Assembly (NCBI GenBank): GCA_031287415.1 | Contig: JAITSY010000008.1 | Coordinates: forward strand, 1 to 64,000 | Direction of reading: 5' to 3' | DNA: 64,000 nucleotides | Source: Candidatus Methanorbis basalitermitum | Lineage (GTDB): Archaea; Halobacteriota; Methanomicrobia; Methanomicrobiales; Methanocorpusculaceae | Shown here: in pieces, positions 30,108 to 39,688 of the stretch | Numbering within the stretch: the first letter of the stretch is position 1 | Layout: the number at the start of each line of letters is the position of its first letter | Notes under the pieces: model-generated | The model's input: the letters and a program-made list of their open reading frames with translations, nothing else | What the model was told of the DNA's origin: nothing | Database searches by the model: none | Position numbers and translations under genes: made by a program

Positions 30108-30720
30108 GATCATCTGGCAACAGCGGGATCTCCGGGATGATTGGGTTTTCCCTAATTTTGGGATGAGCACCCTCTCCCTATGGGTCTTGTCTTTCACTGC
30201 ATTACCTGTTCTGGGAGATGCAGGGGAACACGCTTAGAATGATCCTGTTCTTCGGCAGTTCGCTGCATTCAAATATGATCTGGACACATTCCCGATCTCT
30301 GGAAACACTGGTGTCTATGGCAGAAGTGTCTTTTCTCTTTCTTCCCTGGAAGCCAGCAGTACTGTTTTTGATTTCTTCCATGGGAGTCCCGGACGGTTTA
30401 GTATGGAGCGTGGCATTACTGCTGTTCATACAGACGGAACCGTGCGTTATCCGGTCGTGTTTGGGTACCGGTTAAACAGCCTGTATACGGAAAACATTGT
30501 CATTGGATTGCGGGGCGGGATGCTGACCACTGACACTTCAGGCTTTTTTCTTCCCGCAGCCGCCGGCAAAGACGGGAAATAGACTATCGTTGTTGCTGAA
30601 TCCTCCCTTTCTCCGTGGGCAGTTTTTTGACATGATCGGGCGGTTGTCGAGTACCGGCAGGAGAGTATTCTGCTGGGTGCTCAGGGTGTCCTCGGTGTAT
30701 TCGATTTCATCATGTGGTGA
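30104..30720 (+). pseudogene. Second pilin-like/surface protein remnant, ATGA-coupled to the previous one
   Basis: MRSSGNSGISGMIGFSLILG[fs]MSTLSLWVLSF...; in-frame TAG 30235, TAG 30580, TGA 30628 interrupt an otherwise readable frame. Confidence 0.6.
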
Positions 30721-30837
30721 TGGATTGTTTGCTCTTTCCGCTGATCGCTTTCGCGGTAGGAGAGAACTGCAGTCGTGTACCTAGCACCCGTCCAACATCA
30801 ATCCTCATGTATCTGCACAACCCACATAGTTATCAGT

Positions 30838-31440
30838 ATGACGCACGGATCCTCCGTCAAAAATATGATGAGTCTCATGGCATCCCGCATCGATGCCATC
30901 GCTCGGCTGATTGCAGGAGATGAAATTGATGCCTTCCTTGTAGCGATTCTTGGGGCAAAACGCATCTATGTGATGGGTGCAGGAAGATCTGGCCTTGTGG
31001 CAAGGTTTTTTGCCATGCGGCTGATGCATATGGGCATGACCTCATATGTAGTCGGTGAAACAATCGCTCCTGCAGTTGGCGAGGGAGATCTGATAGTTGC
31101 GTTCTCCGGCTCGGGCAACACGAAGACCATTGGGGACATTGCCGAGACGGCAAAGAATCTCGGTGCCCAAGTCGCCCTCATCTCCTCAGACCCAGCTTCC
31201 CGCATAGGCCGGATTGCGGACTATATGATCAAAGTCGAGACGCAGAGAGATCCCATCACCTGCGATGCACACGAATACGATATCCGTCAGATGATTGGCG
31301 AATACCGTTCATTTGCACCGCTTGGCACTATCTTTGAGACCACTTCCCTTATCTTTGGCGATGCAGTCATCTCCACGCTCATGGATATGACGCGGACCGA
31401 AGAAAGCGATCTGAAACGTCGCCATATCAACATCGAGTAA
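30838..31440 (+). CDS. hxlB: 6-phospho-3-hexuloisomerase (SIS domain)
   Basis: RIYVMGAGRSGLVARFFAMRLMHMG; VAFSGSGNTKT. Confidence 0.88.
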   Translation: MTHGSSVKNMMSLMASRIDAIARLIAGDEIDAFLVAILGAKRIYVMGAGRSGLVARFFAMRLMHMGMTSYVVGETIAPAVGEGDLIVAFSGSGNTKTIGDIAETAKNLGAQVALISSDPASRIGRIADYMIKVETQRDPITCDAHEYDIRQMIGEYRSFAPLGTIFETTSLIFGDAVISTLMDMTRTEESDLKRRHINIE

Positions 31441-31462
31441 AATATGGTTGAATATGCAAAAC

Positions 31463-31526
31463 AGTTGCATGGCAGCGGAACTAGCTGCCCTGCAATCACG
31501 GTACACCTCAATCAGGGGCGTGCAGC
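31463..31526 (+). repeat. Palindromic repeat family 1 copy
   Basis: AGTTGCATGGCAGCGGAACTAGCTGCCCTGCAATCACGGTACACCTCAATCAGGGGCGTGCAGCT. Confidence 0.85.
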
Positions 31527-31819
31527 TCATCCGTGAGGTGGTTAAAGTGTAGCTGTTTTTGCCATGCTGCCCGACCGTGATTGCGATTGCTTATTTATGC
31601 AGCACTTGAGGACCACAATGGTCCGCAGGATTGCGGTTGTGGCATGAAGGCAGAGTATGAGGCACGCAGAAATTTGCTCCTCGTATGGCTTGGGGATGTT
31701 GTAGGGGGTGCAGCTTGGCGGGTCCGCGGAGCAGTACGGTACGATTGCCGTGCGCCCCGTTGTCCTGTTGGTTGGCAAAGCAGCCATTCTAAGAATGGCA
31801 AAAGTAATCGAGTGATATT

Positions 31820-32872
31820 ATGGAAATTGCAGAAATCAGTGTATTATTACAAAAACTTTCGAATGCCCACGGCATTTCGGGTTACGAGTCGCCGGTCGCA
31901 AAGATCATTAAAGCAGAGGTAGCTCCCTATGTGGACGAGATCAAAACTGATAAAATGGGCAATCTCATCGCAGTAAAAAAAGGCGATGATTTTTCGATCA
32001 TGCTTGCGGCCCACATGGATGAGATTGGGTTGGTGGTGCAGTATGTGGATGAACACGGTTTTATCCGCTTTGTTGTGGTTGGTGGCTGGTTTAATCCGGT
32101 TTTGGTTAGCCAGCGCGTTTTTCTTCACGGTGAGAAAGGCGTTATTCCGGGTGTTCTTGGCATGAAGCCGCCGCATGTGATGAGTGATGAGGACCGAAAA
32201 AAGCCGGTAAGCTTGGCTGACATATTCATTGATGTTGGTGCGGCAAGTCCTGAGGAAGTTGAGGCGTTGGGTATTGTGATTGGAACTCCGGTTACGATTG
32301 ACCGTGAATTTACGCCGCTTACTGGAACGTGTGTGACAGGCAAGGCGTTTGACAATCGAGCTGGCTGTGCAATGCTGATCGGTACTCTCCGCGAGATGGA
32401 AACAAAGCATACGATTTACGCGGTGTTTACCGTTCAGGAGGAGGTCGGGCTGAAGGGTGCGAAGACGAGTTCTTTTTCGCTGAATCCCGATGTGGCAATT
32501 GCAACAGATGTGACGATCCCGGGCGATTCTCCTGGCATTGAACGCCACAAGGCGCCAGCATTTATGGGCAAGGGACCAGTCGTTGTGGCGATGTCTGCGT
32601 CCGGTCGGGGCCATATCGCGGATCCGCGGCTTGTGTTATGGTTGACGAAAACTGCGAAGAAACATGATATTCCAGTGCAGATTGAGATTGGTGACAGCGG
32701 CAATACGGACGCGTCGGCGATCAATTTTGAACGTGGCGGCATTCCAAGTGTTCCTGTCTGTATTCCAGCAAGGTACATCCATTCGCCGGTTGAGATGGTG
32801 GATTTGATGGATGTTCAGGCTGGTATTGCGCTCTTGTCCAAGGCTGTGGCAACAAAGCCGAAGATCGACTGA
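31820..32872 (+). CDS. M42 family metallopeptidase
   Basis: LAAHMDEIGLVV; FDNRAGCAML; VQEEVGLKGAKT. Confidence 0.92.
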   Translation: MEIAEISVLLQKLSNAHGISGYESPVAKIIKAEVAPYVDEIKTDKMGNLIAVKKGDDFSIMLAAHMDEIGLVVQYVDEHGFIRFVVVGGWFNPVLVSQRVFLHGEKGVIPGVLGMKPPHVMSDEDRKKPVSLADIFIDVGAASPEEVEALGIVIGTPVTIDREFTPLTGTCVTGKAFDNRAGCAMLIGTLREMETKHTIYAVFTVQEEVGLKGAKTSSFSLNPDVAIATDVTIPGDSPGIERHKAPAFMGKGPVVVAMSASGRGHIADPRLVLWLTKTAKKHDIPVQIEIGDSGNTDASAINFERGGIPSVPVCIPARYIHSPVEMVDLMDVQAGIALLSKAVATKPKID

Positions 32873-32930
32873 TTTTTTCTTTGGAAACGATTTTTCCCCG
32901 GAAGGCAAATCAGGTACTTGAGATACAAAA

Positions 32931-33878
32931 TCACCTCAATGCCCCTATCCGAAATGCTGCGGCCGCAGCACCGATCAGCGGTGCCCGCCCCTCCAATCGG
33001 GTCAGCTGGATCTCGGGCACTCGCAGGTACCGCTCAATGCAGCCTGCCATTTTTCCGGCAACAAGCGACGGATAGTTTCTGACAACTGGACCGTCAAGGA
33101 TTATCAGATCTGGATTGTACGAAACTATTACCGCAGATAGCCCACAGCCGTTGATTTTTGCCAGCTCTTCAGTGAACTCCAGACAGAGTGGGCTGCCGGT
33201 CTCCGCTGCCTGCAGGATCTGTCTTGCGGAGAGATCGACTTTCGCCGGGCAGTGTCCTCCGCACTTCTTCGCATGCCATGCATGGAAGAATTTGGGGATT
33301 CCCGCACCGCTCGCATATGCTTCCCAGTGTCCCTCACCGCCGCAGTTGCATACTACACTGTACGAAGTATCAACGGTGAGGTGCCCGACCTCTCCCGCGT
33401 TTCCATCAGCACCGGGCAGAAGCGATCCATTTGAGATGACGCCGCAGCCGATACCTGTTGAAAACGTCAGATAGGCAACTGTATGCGCAGATGCGGCCCC
33501 GCCATACAAATACTCGCCGAGGACTCCGGCCTTGCAGTCTGAAAGCATGATCGCTGGCACGCGAAAATAATCGGCAAGCGGTTCGCGGAGTAGAATCTGC
33601 GGACAGTGCATATTCGGTGAACCAACGACCGATCCCGTTTTCTGATCCACCGGTCCTGCAGTACTGATACCGATTGCAGATGAGGTGATGCCGGTTTCTT
33701 TTTCCATCGATGATATCATTGCGGCGATCTTCCCTGTCACTGCACTTCCATCAGTGCAGGTGTTTCCTGGCACTTCAGCGGATCGAAAGGAGATAACCGT
33801 CCCGTCCTTGCAGATGAGGCCGGTACGGATATTTGTCGCTCCGAGATCAATGGCCGCGACATGCAGGTTCCCTTCCAT
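32931..33878 (-). CDS. ROK family sugar kinase
   Basis: AIDLGATNIRTGL; STGIGCGVIS; CNCGGEGHWEAYASG. Confidence 0.9.
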   Translation of the reverse strand: MEGNLHVAAIDLGATNIRTGLICKDGTVISFRSAEVPGNTCTDGSAVTGKIAAMISSMEKETGITSSAIGISTAGPVDQKTGSVVGSPNMHCPQILLREPLADYFRVPAIMLSDCKAGVLGEYLYGGAASAHTVAYLTFSTGIGCGVISNGSLLPGADGNAGEVGHLTVDTSYSVVCNCGGEGHWEAYASGAGIPKFFHAWHAKKCGGHCPAKVDLSARQILQAAETGSPLCLEFTEELAKINGCGLSAVIVSYNPDLIILDGPVVRNYPSLVAGKMAGCIERYLRVPEIQLTRLEGRAPLIGAAAAAFRIGALR

Positions 33879-34545
33879 GACTTTATCTGATCACTCTGTT
33901 TGTGTCCCATCTCTCATGAACTATTCCTTCTTATCAGGTTTCATCTTTTGCCAGGTGCTATCCTGTCGATACATGATACGTTATCGAAATTATACCGAAC
34001 AGGTGGTTTGAGGAGGTGTTTTCTTGAGCCGGCCCTGCGCAGAGATCCAGCAAGGCAGCGGTCACACGCCGTTAATCGGTGTGCCGAGATAGCGGAGCAG
34101 GGAGAATGACCGGAATGGGCGTGCGAATGGTTGGAATGGATGTGAGTAGACTTGCAGCGCAGCACGACTTTGTAGCCCAGCACATTTCTGTGAACTGCGC
34201 GCACTGACATCAATGAGGTCTGTTTCCGCACGAGAGTAGAATAATGTTCCATCTTCATCACCTCTTTCCAAGTGTGTTATGGGAAATTATGTTGCCATCA
34301 AACCGAGATCTTATCTCTATCAGCAGAATGCCAAACAAGGACTATTTTTCATGACACCATATACTGTCTTAAAATATTGTCTTAACAATATCTATAAATA
34401 TTACTCTATATTCTCTGTCCGCTATGATTAAGTGTGATGAAAATGAATAAGATAAAGGTGACCTAAGAAGAGTCTCTCCTGTATGAGGTTGGATGCTTTG
34501 ATAGGTACCTCGGGTGGAAAACCCACTAACTAATCGAGGAAAAAC

Positions 34546-34704
34546 ATGCACGGTACACAAGTAGACCCCAAATTCAACTCGGCATCTATTTGCCACGCAA
34601 ACACATCGGTATGCCCAGATTTCAAAGACTGTCCAACGTTTGTCGAAAACAGTCATCATTGTCGTGAACCAGGAGTTAAATGCGCACGCCGCTTTCTCAA
34701 ATAA
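34546..34704 (+). CDS. Cys-rich microprotein (52 aa)
   Basis: MHGTQVDPKFNSASICHANTSVCPDFKDCPTFVENSHHCREPGVKCARRFLK with GAGG about 7 nt upstream of ATG; absent from ORF track. Confidence 0.55.
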   Translation: MHGTQVDPKFNSASICHANTSVCPDFKDCPTFVENSHHCREPGVKCARRFLK

Positions 34705-34710
34705 CTAATT

Positions 34711-34817
34711 GCAATTATCAGTTTGAATGGAAACCGTTCTTCAAATATGAAATATAACCGTCTTTCTCATCAGAAAACGACGAGACGTTTATATATTATC
34801 ACTAAAATCGATAAGTC
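34711..34817 (+). repeat. Oriented repeat family 2, copy E
   Basis: AATTATCAGTTTGAATGGAAACCGTTCTTCAAATATGAAATATAACCGTCTTTCTCATCAGAAAACGACGAGACGTTTATATATTATCACTAAAATCGATAAGTC. Confidence 0.85.
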
Positions 34818-35192
34818 AAAAAAATTTTTGATATAGTTGCATGGCAACGGAACCCGTTGCCCTGCAACACACGGCACACCCCTATCAAGGAGAGAGAGGC
34901 GTGTGCAGCTTTCCAGATAGACTCTCAAACCGCCAAAATGCCGGTATAGCAAGATTGTAGATGAATGCAGAGATAGGAGGGCATCGACAATGAATCCGCC
35001 TATCAGCCCATCAACAGAGAAAATTATGACGCAGCCAATCACCCAGGAGAGGAGTTTTGTGAGGTTGTATGTCACTGGATATTCCCCTATGTCCACGAAA
35101 AAGTCGTGGATACATCCGACGACGAGGCAGACTGCTGCATAAAATTTTGCGGCAGACCAGACGTAAACATGTTTAATCTCTTTTGTTTCCAT
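34770..35192 (-). CDS. Small membrane protein whose C-terminal third reads through repeat DNA
   Basis: METKEIKHVYVWSAAKFYAAVCLVVG...; C-terminal RGVPCVAGQRVPLPCNY is translated from the palindromic repeat. Confidence 0.5.
   Translation of the reverse strand: METKEIKHVYVWSAAKFYAAVCLVVGCIHDFFVDIGEYPVTYNLTKLLSWVIGCVIIFSVDGLIGGFIVDALLSLHSSTILLYRHFGGLRVYLESCTRLSLLDRGVPCVAGQRVPLPCNYIKNFFDLSILVIIYKRLVVF
34835..34910 (+). repeat. Palindromic repeat family 1 copy
   Basis: AGTTGCATGGCAACGGAACCCGTTGCCCTGCAACACACGGCACACCCCTATCA...GTGTGCAGCT. Confidence 0.85.
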
Positions 35193-35325
35193 AATACCGA
35201 AAAAGTAGTCTCTGCTACTACATCTCTGCTGTAGTGAGTGTTTTTCCCTGAAAATAGGGGCATGGGGAATGTAAACTCTGTAAAGATGATAACAAAGTTA
35301 AAACGGAGAAAAAGGGGCTGGATGG

Positions 35326-36549
35326 TTATATTCTGTTGCCAAAAAGGCCCCACGACCTCTCCAGCGCACCAAGGGCTGGGAGCTTCTTCCCCGTCAGAAA
35401 TTCGATGCATGCACCGCCGCCGGTGGATAGATGTGAGTACCTTGGCTCAAGGCCGAGTTGCTCAATGGCCGCCGTCGTGTGGCCGCCGCCGCAGACAGAG
35501 AACTCGGCCTTTGCTGCTGCGTGGAGAAGTTCATAGGTGCCGGTGGCGAAGTCCCGCTCTTCAAACAATCCGGCAGGACCATTGAAGACAACTGTTCCCG
35601 ATTCGTGGAGCAGTTTGGAAAACTCGCCGATAGATTCCGTACCTATGTCAAGAATTGGACAGTTGGCAGGCATTGCACCAACAGCATATTCGCGGCGTTC
35701 ATCGTTTTCTTTGACGGCAACGTACTCTGGCAGGATCACTTTGTCACCGTAGGCATCAAGGATTGCTTTTGCCTTGGCGATTTCGCCTTCATATCCGAGG
35801 GCGTTGATCAGGTTTGCCGAGGGTGCACCAATGTCAATGTCTTTTGCCCGATAGAAGACGTTTGCAACAACGCCAATGATCGCAACGTTGTCGGCAGTTT
35901 CGTTTGAAAGGACGTGGCCTGCAACAGCGATGGAGTCATCGATTTTGGTACCGCCGAGGACGAAGGTAACCGGTTTTGGTGCGGAGGTGAAGACGCGGGA
36001 GAGATTTTTTACTTCCTTTTCCATCAAAAGACCTGCAACAGTCCGCATTGCAAATGGCAGACCGGTGATCGTTGGCTGGGACCGATGTGCCGTGCCGAAG
36101 GCGTCGTTGACAAAAAGGTCTGCCATTGATGCAAGTTTTCTGACCAGATGGGTGTCTCTTGCATCCTCCGGTTTCATCGTCAGATTTTCTTCTGCGTTGA
36201 ATCTGACATTTTCCAAAAGAAGTACATCTCCTGGATGGGACTTGTGTATCGCTTCTTTGGCACAATGGCCGAAAATATCGTCCACATAGGTGACTGGCGT
36301 GCCAAGCAGTCTTTCGAAATGGTCGGCGTGCGCCTCAAGCGTGGTGAAATCTTTTTTTCCAGGACGGCTCTGATGAGCAAGAACAACGACCTTCGCTTCT
36401 TCTAGAGCCCGAATTGTTGGGACATGCTCGCGGAACCGCTTGTCGTTAAGGATGGTACTGGTTGACGGATCAATCGGCGAGTTCAGGTCTACCCGGACCA
36501 AAACCACTTTTCCACGGTTTTCTACGTCGGCGAGTGTACCAAATTTCAT
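35326..36549 (-). CDS. pgk: Phosphoglycerate kinase
   Basis: KVVLVRVDLNSPI; GGTKIDDSI; FNGPAGLFE; CGGGHTTAAIEQLG; ATG at 36549. Confidence 0.95.
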   Translation of the reverse strand: MKFGTLADVENRGKVVLVRVDLNSPIDPSTSTILNDKRFREHVPTIRALEEAKVVVLAHQSRPGKKDFTTLEAHADHFERLLGTPVTYVDDIFGHCAKEAIHKSHPGDVLLLENVRFNAEENLTMKPEDARDTHLVRKLASMADLFVNDAFGTAHRSQPTITGLPFAMRTVAGLLMEKEVKNLSRVFTSAPKPVTFVLGGTKIDDSIAVAGHVLSNETADNVAIIGVVANVFYRAKDIDIGAPSANLINALGYEGEIAKAKAILDAYGDKVILPEYVAVKENDERREYAVGAMPANCPILDIGTESIGEFSKLLHESGTVVFNGPAGLFEERDFATGTYELLHAAAKAEFSVCGGGHTTAAIEQLGLEPRYSHLSTGGGACIEFLTGKKLPALGALERSWGLFGNRI

Positions 36550-36801
36550 GGAAAATTCGCAAGATTTTCCGTATCGTGAGGAGTTTTTTTTGACTCCTCC
36601 ATTTTGTGGAGTCACCTCTCCCCCCTTCCTGAAGTTGTCATGAGTGCTCTGATCACCGTAGTTACAACATTTCACTATGACCGTATTAAATCCATCGAAG
36701 GAAACTGAGCCGATTTTCGACTCTATTAAACAATGTCATATGAGGAAAAAATATTTATGACTTCCCACCCAAACGTAGGTATAATAGAGGACAATTAAAC
36801 G

Positions 36802-37518
36802 ATGGATTATCAGGGGCAAGAAAGCTGGGTTGGCGAAAAAATTGGCATCGTCGGCATATTGATCGGGTTGTTTATTCTGGACGTTATTGTAGAAATTCCT
36901 CTTGCTGCAGCAGGCATGCTCGAACCTTCATTCTCTTCACAGCTCATCATAACTGGAATCGGAGTAATAGTTGGTATTTCCTCTGCGGCCTTGTGTATTT
37001 TGTGTCTGAAAAAGTATCATTGGGCCGACTTTCATCCAGTTCATCTATTTCGGGAGGGAAACACTGCGAAAACAGTAGGGATTCTCGCAGCAGGTCTGGG
37101 GATGTTGATACTGGCAAACACCATAGGTTTTCTGCTTATGTATCTCGTGCAGCATGACATTGTCCTTAGAAATCAGGAACTGCTCATTGAGCTGATGCGA
37201 GCAGCACCGGTTATGGCTGCATTTTTGGCGATTATTGCAGCCCCGATCTTTGAAGAGGCAATTTTTCGGGTTGGCATATTCCGCCTGATAAAGGATGCAA
37301 ACATCGCGGTTGTAGTCAGCGCCATTCTCTTTGGACTCTTCCATGTTTTTGGCGAGGCTCTCTTACTCGGCTTTCTTCTTTCCCTTATTGCGTATGCCTT
37401 GGTCGGTTTCGTTCTCGCAAAAATCTATCAAAAATATCAAAGCTATACGATAAACGTTCTCGTGCATGTACTGATCAATTTTGTCGCAGTTGTTGAGATA
37501 CTGCCAATACTTGGATAA
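36802..37518 (+). CDS. CPBP family intramembrane metalloprotease
   Basis: IFEEAIFRVGIFR; FGLFHVFGEALLLGF; HVLINFVAV. Confidence 0.9.
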   Translation: MDYQGQESWVGEKIGIVGILIGLFILDVIVEIPLAAAGMLEPSFSSQLIITGIGVIVGISSAALCILCLKKYHWADFHPVHLFREGNTAKTVGILAAGLGMLILANTIGFLLMYLVQHDIVLRNQELLIELMRAAPVMAAFLAIIAAPIFEEAIFRVGIFRLIKDANIAVVVSAILFGLFHVFGEALLLGFLLSLIAYALVGFVLAKIYQKYQSYTINVLVHVLINFVAVVEILPILG

Positions 37519-37544
37519 AGGAAGATCACAGCCAAAAAAAGATT

Positions 37545-37650
37545 CGGACTTCTTGGTTTTAGTAGTAATTTATCTACATTTCATCGTTCTCGATTGATAT
37601 AGACAGCTCTCTTTCAGATTTGGAAAACTGTTTCCATTCAAACTGACCGT
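37545..37650 (-). repeat. Oriented repeat family 2, copy B
   Basis: rc: GGTCAGTTTGAATGGAAACAGTTTTCCAAATCTGAAAGAGAGCTGTCTATATCAATCGAGAACGATGAAATG...CTACTAAAACCAAGAAGTCCG. Confidence 0.8.
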
Positions 37651-37672
37651 TCTGAAAAGATTTCCGAAAAAA

Positions 37673-38299
37673 TTATTTTTCCGATCTGCCTTTTGTTCTC
37701 TTCATCCGGAACAGCTCTTCGCGTTCCATCTCATCGAGACGCATCTTAATAAAGTTCCGTGCCCCGATCAGCTCTGGAATCACCTTGAACTCGAGTGCAT
37801 TCACCCGGCGCTTCGTGCTTTCGATCTCATCAAGGAGACGCTTCATCGTCGTCTCAAGTTCGGCAGAGAGAATTACTGTCTCCACCAGATCCTCAAATGC
37901 TTCGGCGGCCCCGTCGATCGCAGATGATGTTCCAAGGACACCATAGCCACGATCGGTGAGCGTCTTTTTCACACTCCTTGGATTGATCTTCGGCACAACA
38001 ACACCCATGATGTTCTTACTTTTGAGATCGATCTGTGGGTTCTCAGATGCAGAAAACGCCGCAGTCTTCACTCCGATACTTCCCTCCACAGTTTCTGCAA
38101 TTGCAATCATTTCCTGTGCACGGGCGTATTTTATGGCAAGATCATTACGGAGGTCCTTTGCCTCCGCAAGCACCTTGAAGAACTCAAGGATAAGTCCATC
38201 GCGCTTCATTTTCAGAAGCTTATATCCGCGTTCAGATAACTTGATCCTCTTCTTCAGATTGATCAGTTCAGATCGGGTCGGCTTCACATTCAGCGCCAT
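37673..38299 (-). CDS. atpD: A-type ATP synthase subunit D
   Basis: PTRSELINLKKRIKLSERGYKLLKMKRDGLI; operon position. Confidence 0.93.
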   Translation of the reverse strand: MALNVKPTRSELINLKKRIKLSERGYKLLKMKRDGLILEFFKVLAEAKDLRNDLAIKYARAQEMIAIAETVEGSIGVKTAAFSASENPQIDLKSKNIMGVVVPKINPRSVKKTLTDRGYGVLGTSSAIDGAAEAFEDLVETVILSAELETTMKRLLDEIESTKRRVNALEFKVIPELIGARNFIKMRLDEMEREELFRMKRTKGRSEK

Positions 38300-38305
38300 G
38301 GCAGA

Positions 38306-39688
38306 TCACTTCCGGTAGTTCGGATGGTAGGTCTTGATCAGGTCACGATCGATACGCTTCTCAAGTTCATTCTCCGGTAGCTGAACAAACATGTTCCAAC
38401 CGATGTCAAGCGTCTGAGCAATCGTACGATCTTCGTCTGCACCCTGACGGACAAATTTGTTCTCGAAATTATCGGCGAACTCAAGGAATTTCTGGTCGCG
38501 CTCGGAGAGTGCATCTTTTCCGACGATAGCCACAAGACCGCGGAGGTCAACGCCTTCTGCGTAACCGGAGTAGAGCATATCCGAGACCTTTTTGTGGTCT
38601 TCACGGGTAAGGCCCTTGCCAATACCGAGATTCATCAGGCGGGAGAGGGATGGTAGCACGTTGATTGGAGGATAGATCCCCTTACGGTGCAGCTCTGGTG
38701 AGATAACAATTTGGCCCTCCGTGATGTATCCGGTAAGATCCGGGATTGGGTGGGTGATATCGTCGCCGGGCATGGTCAGGATAGGTATTTGGGTAACGGA
38801 TCCCTTCAGGCCCTTGATGATGCCGGCGCGCTCGTAGATGGATGCCAAGTCCGTGTACATGTAACCCGGGTAACCACGGCGCCCAGGCACCTCTTCGCGG
38901 GCAGCGCCGATCTGACGAAGTGCTTCACAGTAGTTGGTCATATCGGTCAGGATAACTAGCACGTGGTAGCCGAGTTCGTATGCCAGATATTCTGCGGTGG
39001 TGAGTGCGAGACGCGGGGTAACCGTACGCTCAACCGCAGGGTCGTCCGCAAGGTTGAGGAAGACAACAGCACGTTCCAGAGCACCGGTTCTCTCGAAATC
39101 TGCCATGAAGTAGTTTGCTTCTTCCCGAGTGATACCCATTGCGGCGAATACTACGGCGAACTCTTCGGTGGATCCTGGCACTTTCGCCTGGCGGGCGATC
39201 TGCAGTGCAATCTCGTTGTGCGGAAGACCTGCGGAGGAGAAGATCGGGAGCTTCTGACCACGAACAAGCGTGTTTGTTCCGTCGATGGTGGCAATGCCGG
39301 TCTGAATGAAATCACGCGGAGACCCTCTTGCATATGGGTTGATTGCAGCACCATTGATGTCAAGGCGTTTATCGGGGATGATGTCAGGTCCGCCGTCGAT
39401 AGGCTTGCCTCCGCCGGAGAGGATACGCCCAAGCATGGTCTTGGAGACCGACATCTTGAACGTCTCACCGAGGAAACGGACGCCGGTATCGCGGCCGAGA
39501 CCAGTGGTTGTCTCGAAACACTGGACGACGACGAGGTCTTCGGAGGTATCAAGAACCTGCCCGCGTTTGAGTGTTCCGTCGGGCAGAACAAGACTGACCT
39601 GCTCTTCATAACTTACTGGCTCGGTCTTCTTGACGAAGAGCAATGGTCCAGCAACTTTAGAGACTGTCTTATACTCTTTCATGGTCAT
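38306..39688 (-). CDS. atpB: A-type ATP synthase subunit B
   Basis: [33 protein letters not shown]; operon. Confidence 0.95.
   Translation of the reverse strand: MTMKEYKTVSKVAGPLLFVKKTEPVSYEEQVSLVLPDGTLKRGQVLDTSEDLVVVQCFETTTGLGRDTGVRFLGETFKMSVSKTMLGRILSGGGKPIDGGPDIIPDKRLDINGAAINPYARGSPRDFIQTGIATIDGTNTLVRGQKLPIFSSAGLPHNEIALQIARQAKVPGSTEEFAVVFAAMGITREEANYFMADFERTGALERAVVFLNLADDPAVERTVTPRLALTTAEYLAYELGYHVLVILTDMTNYCEALRQIGAAREEVPGRRGYPGYMYTDLASIYERAGIIKGLKGSVTQIPILTMPGDDITHPIPDLTGYITEGQIVISPELHRKGIYPPINVLPSLSRLMNLGIGKGLTREDHKKVSDMLYSGYAEGVDLRGLVAIVGKDALSERDQKFLEFADNFENKFVRQGADEDRTIAQTLDIGWNMFVQLPENELEKRIDRDLIKTYHPNYRK

Noticed and set aside
33941-34271. Overlapping minus-strand ORFs near 34 kb (106 aa and 69 aa)
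   Set aside because: Both have fair start contexts but neither shows a recognisable family; evidence insufficient to choose.
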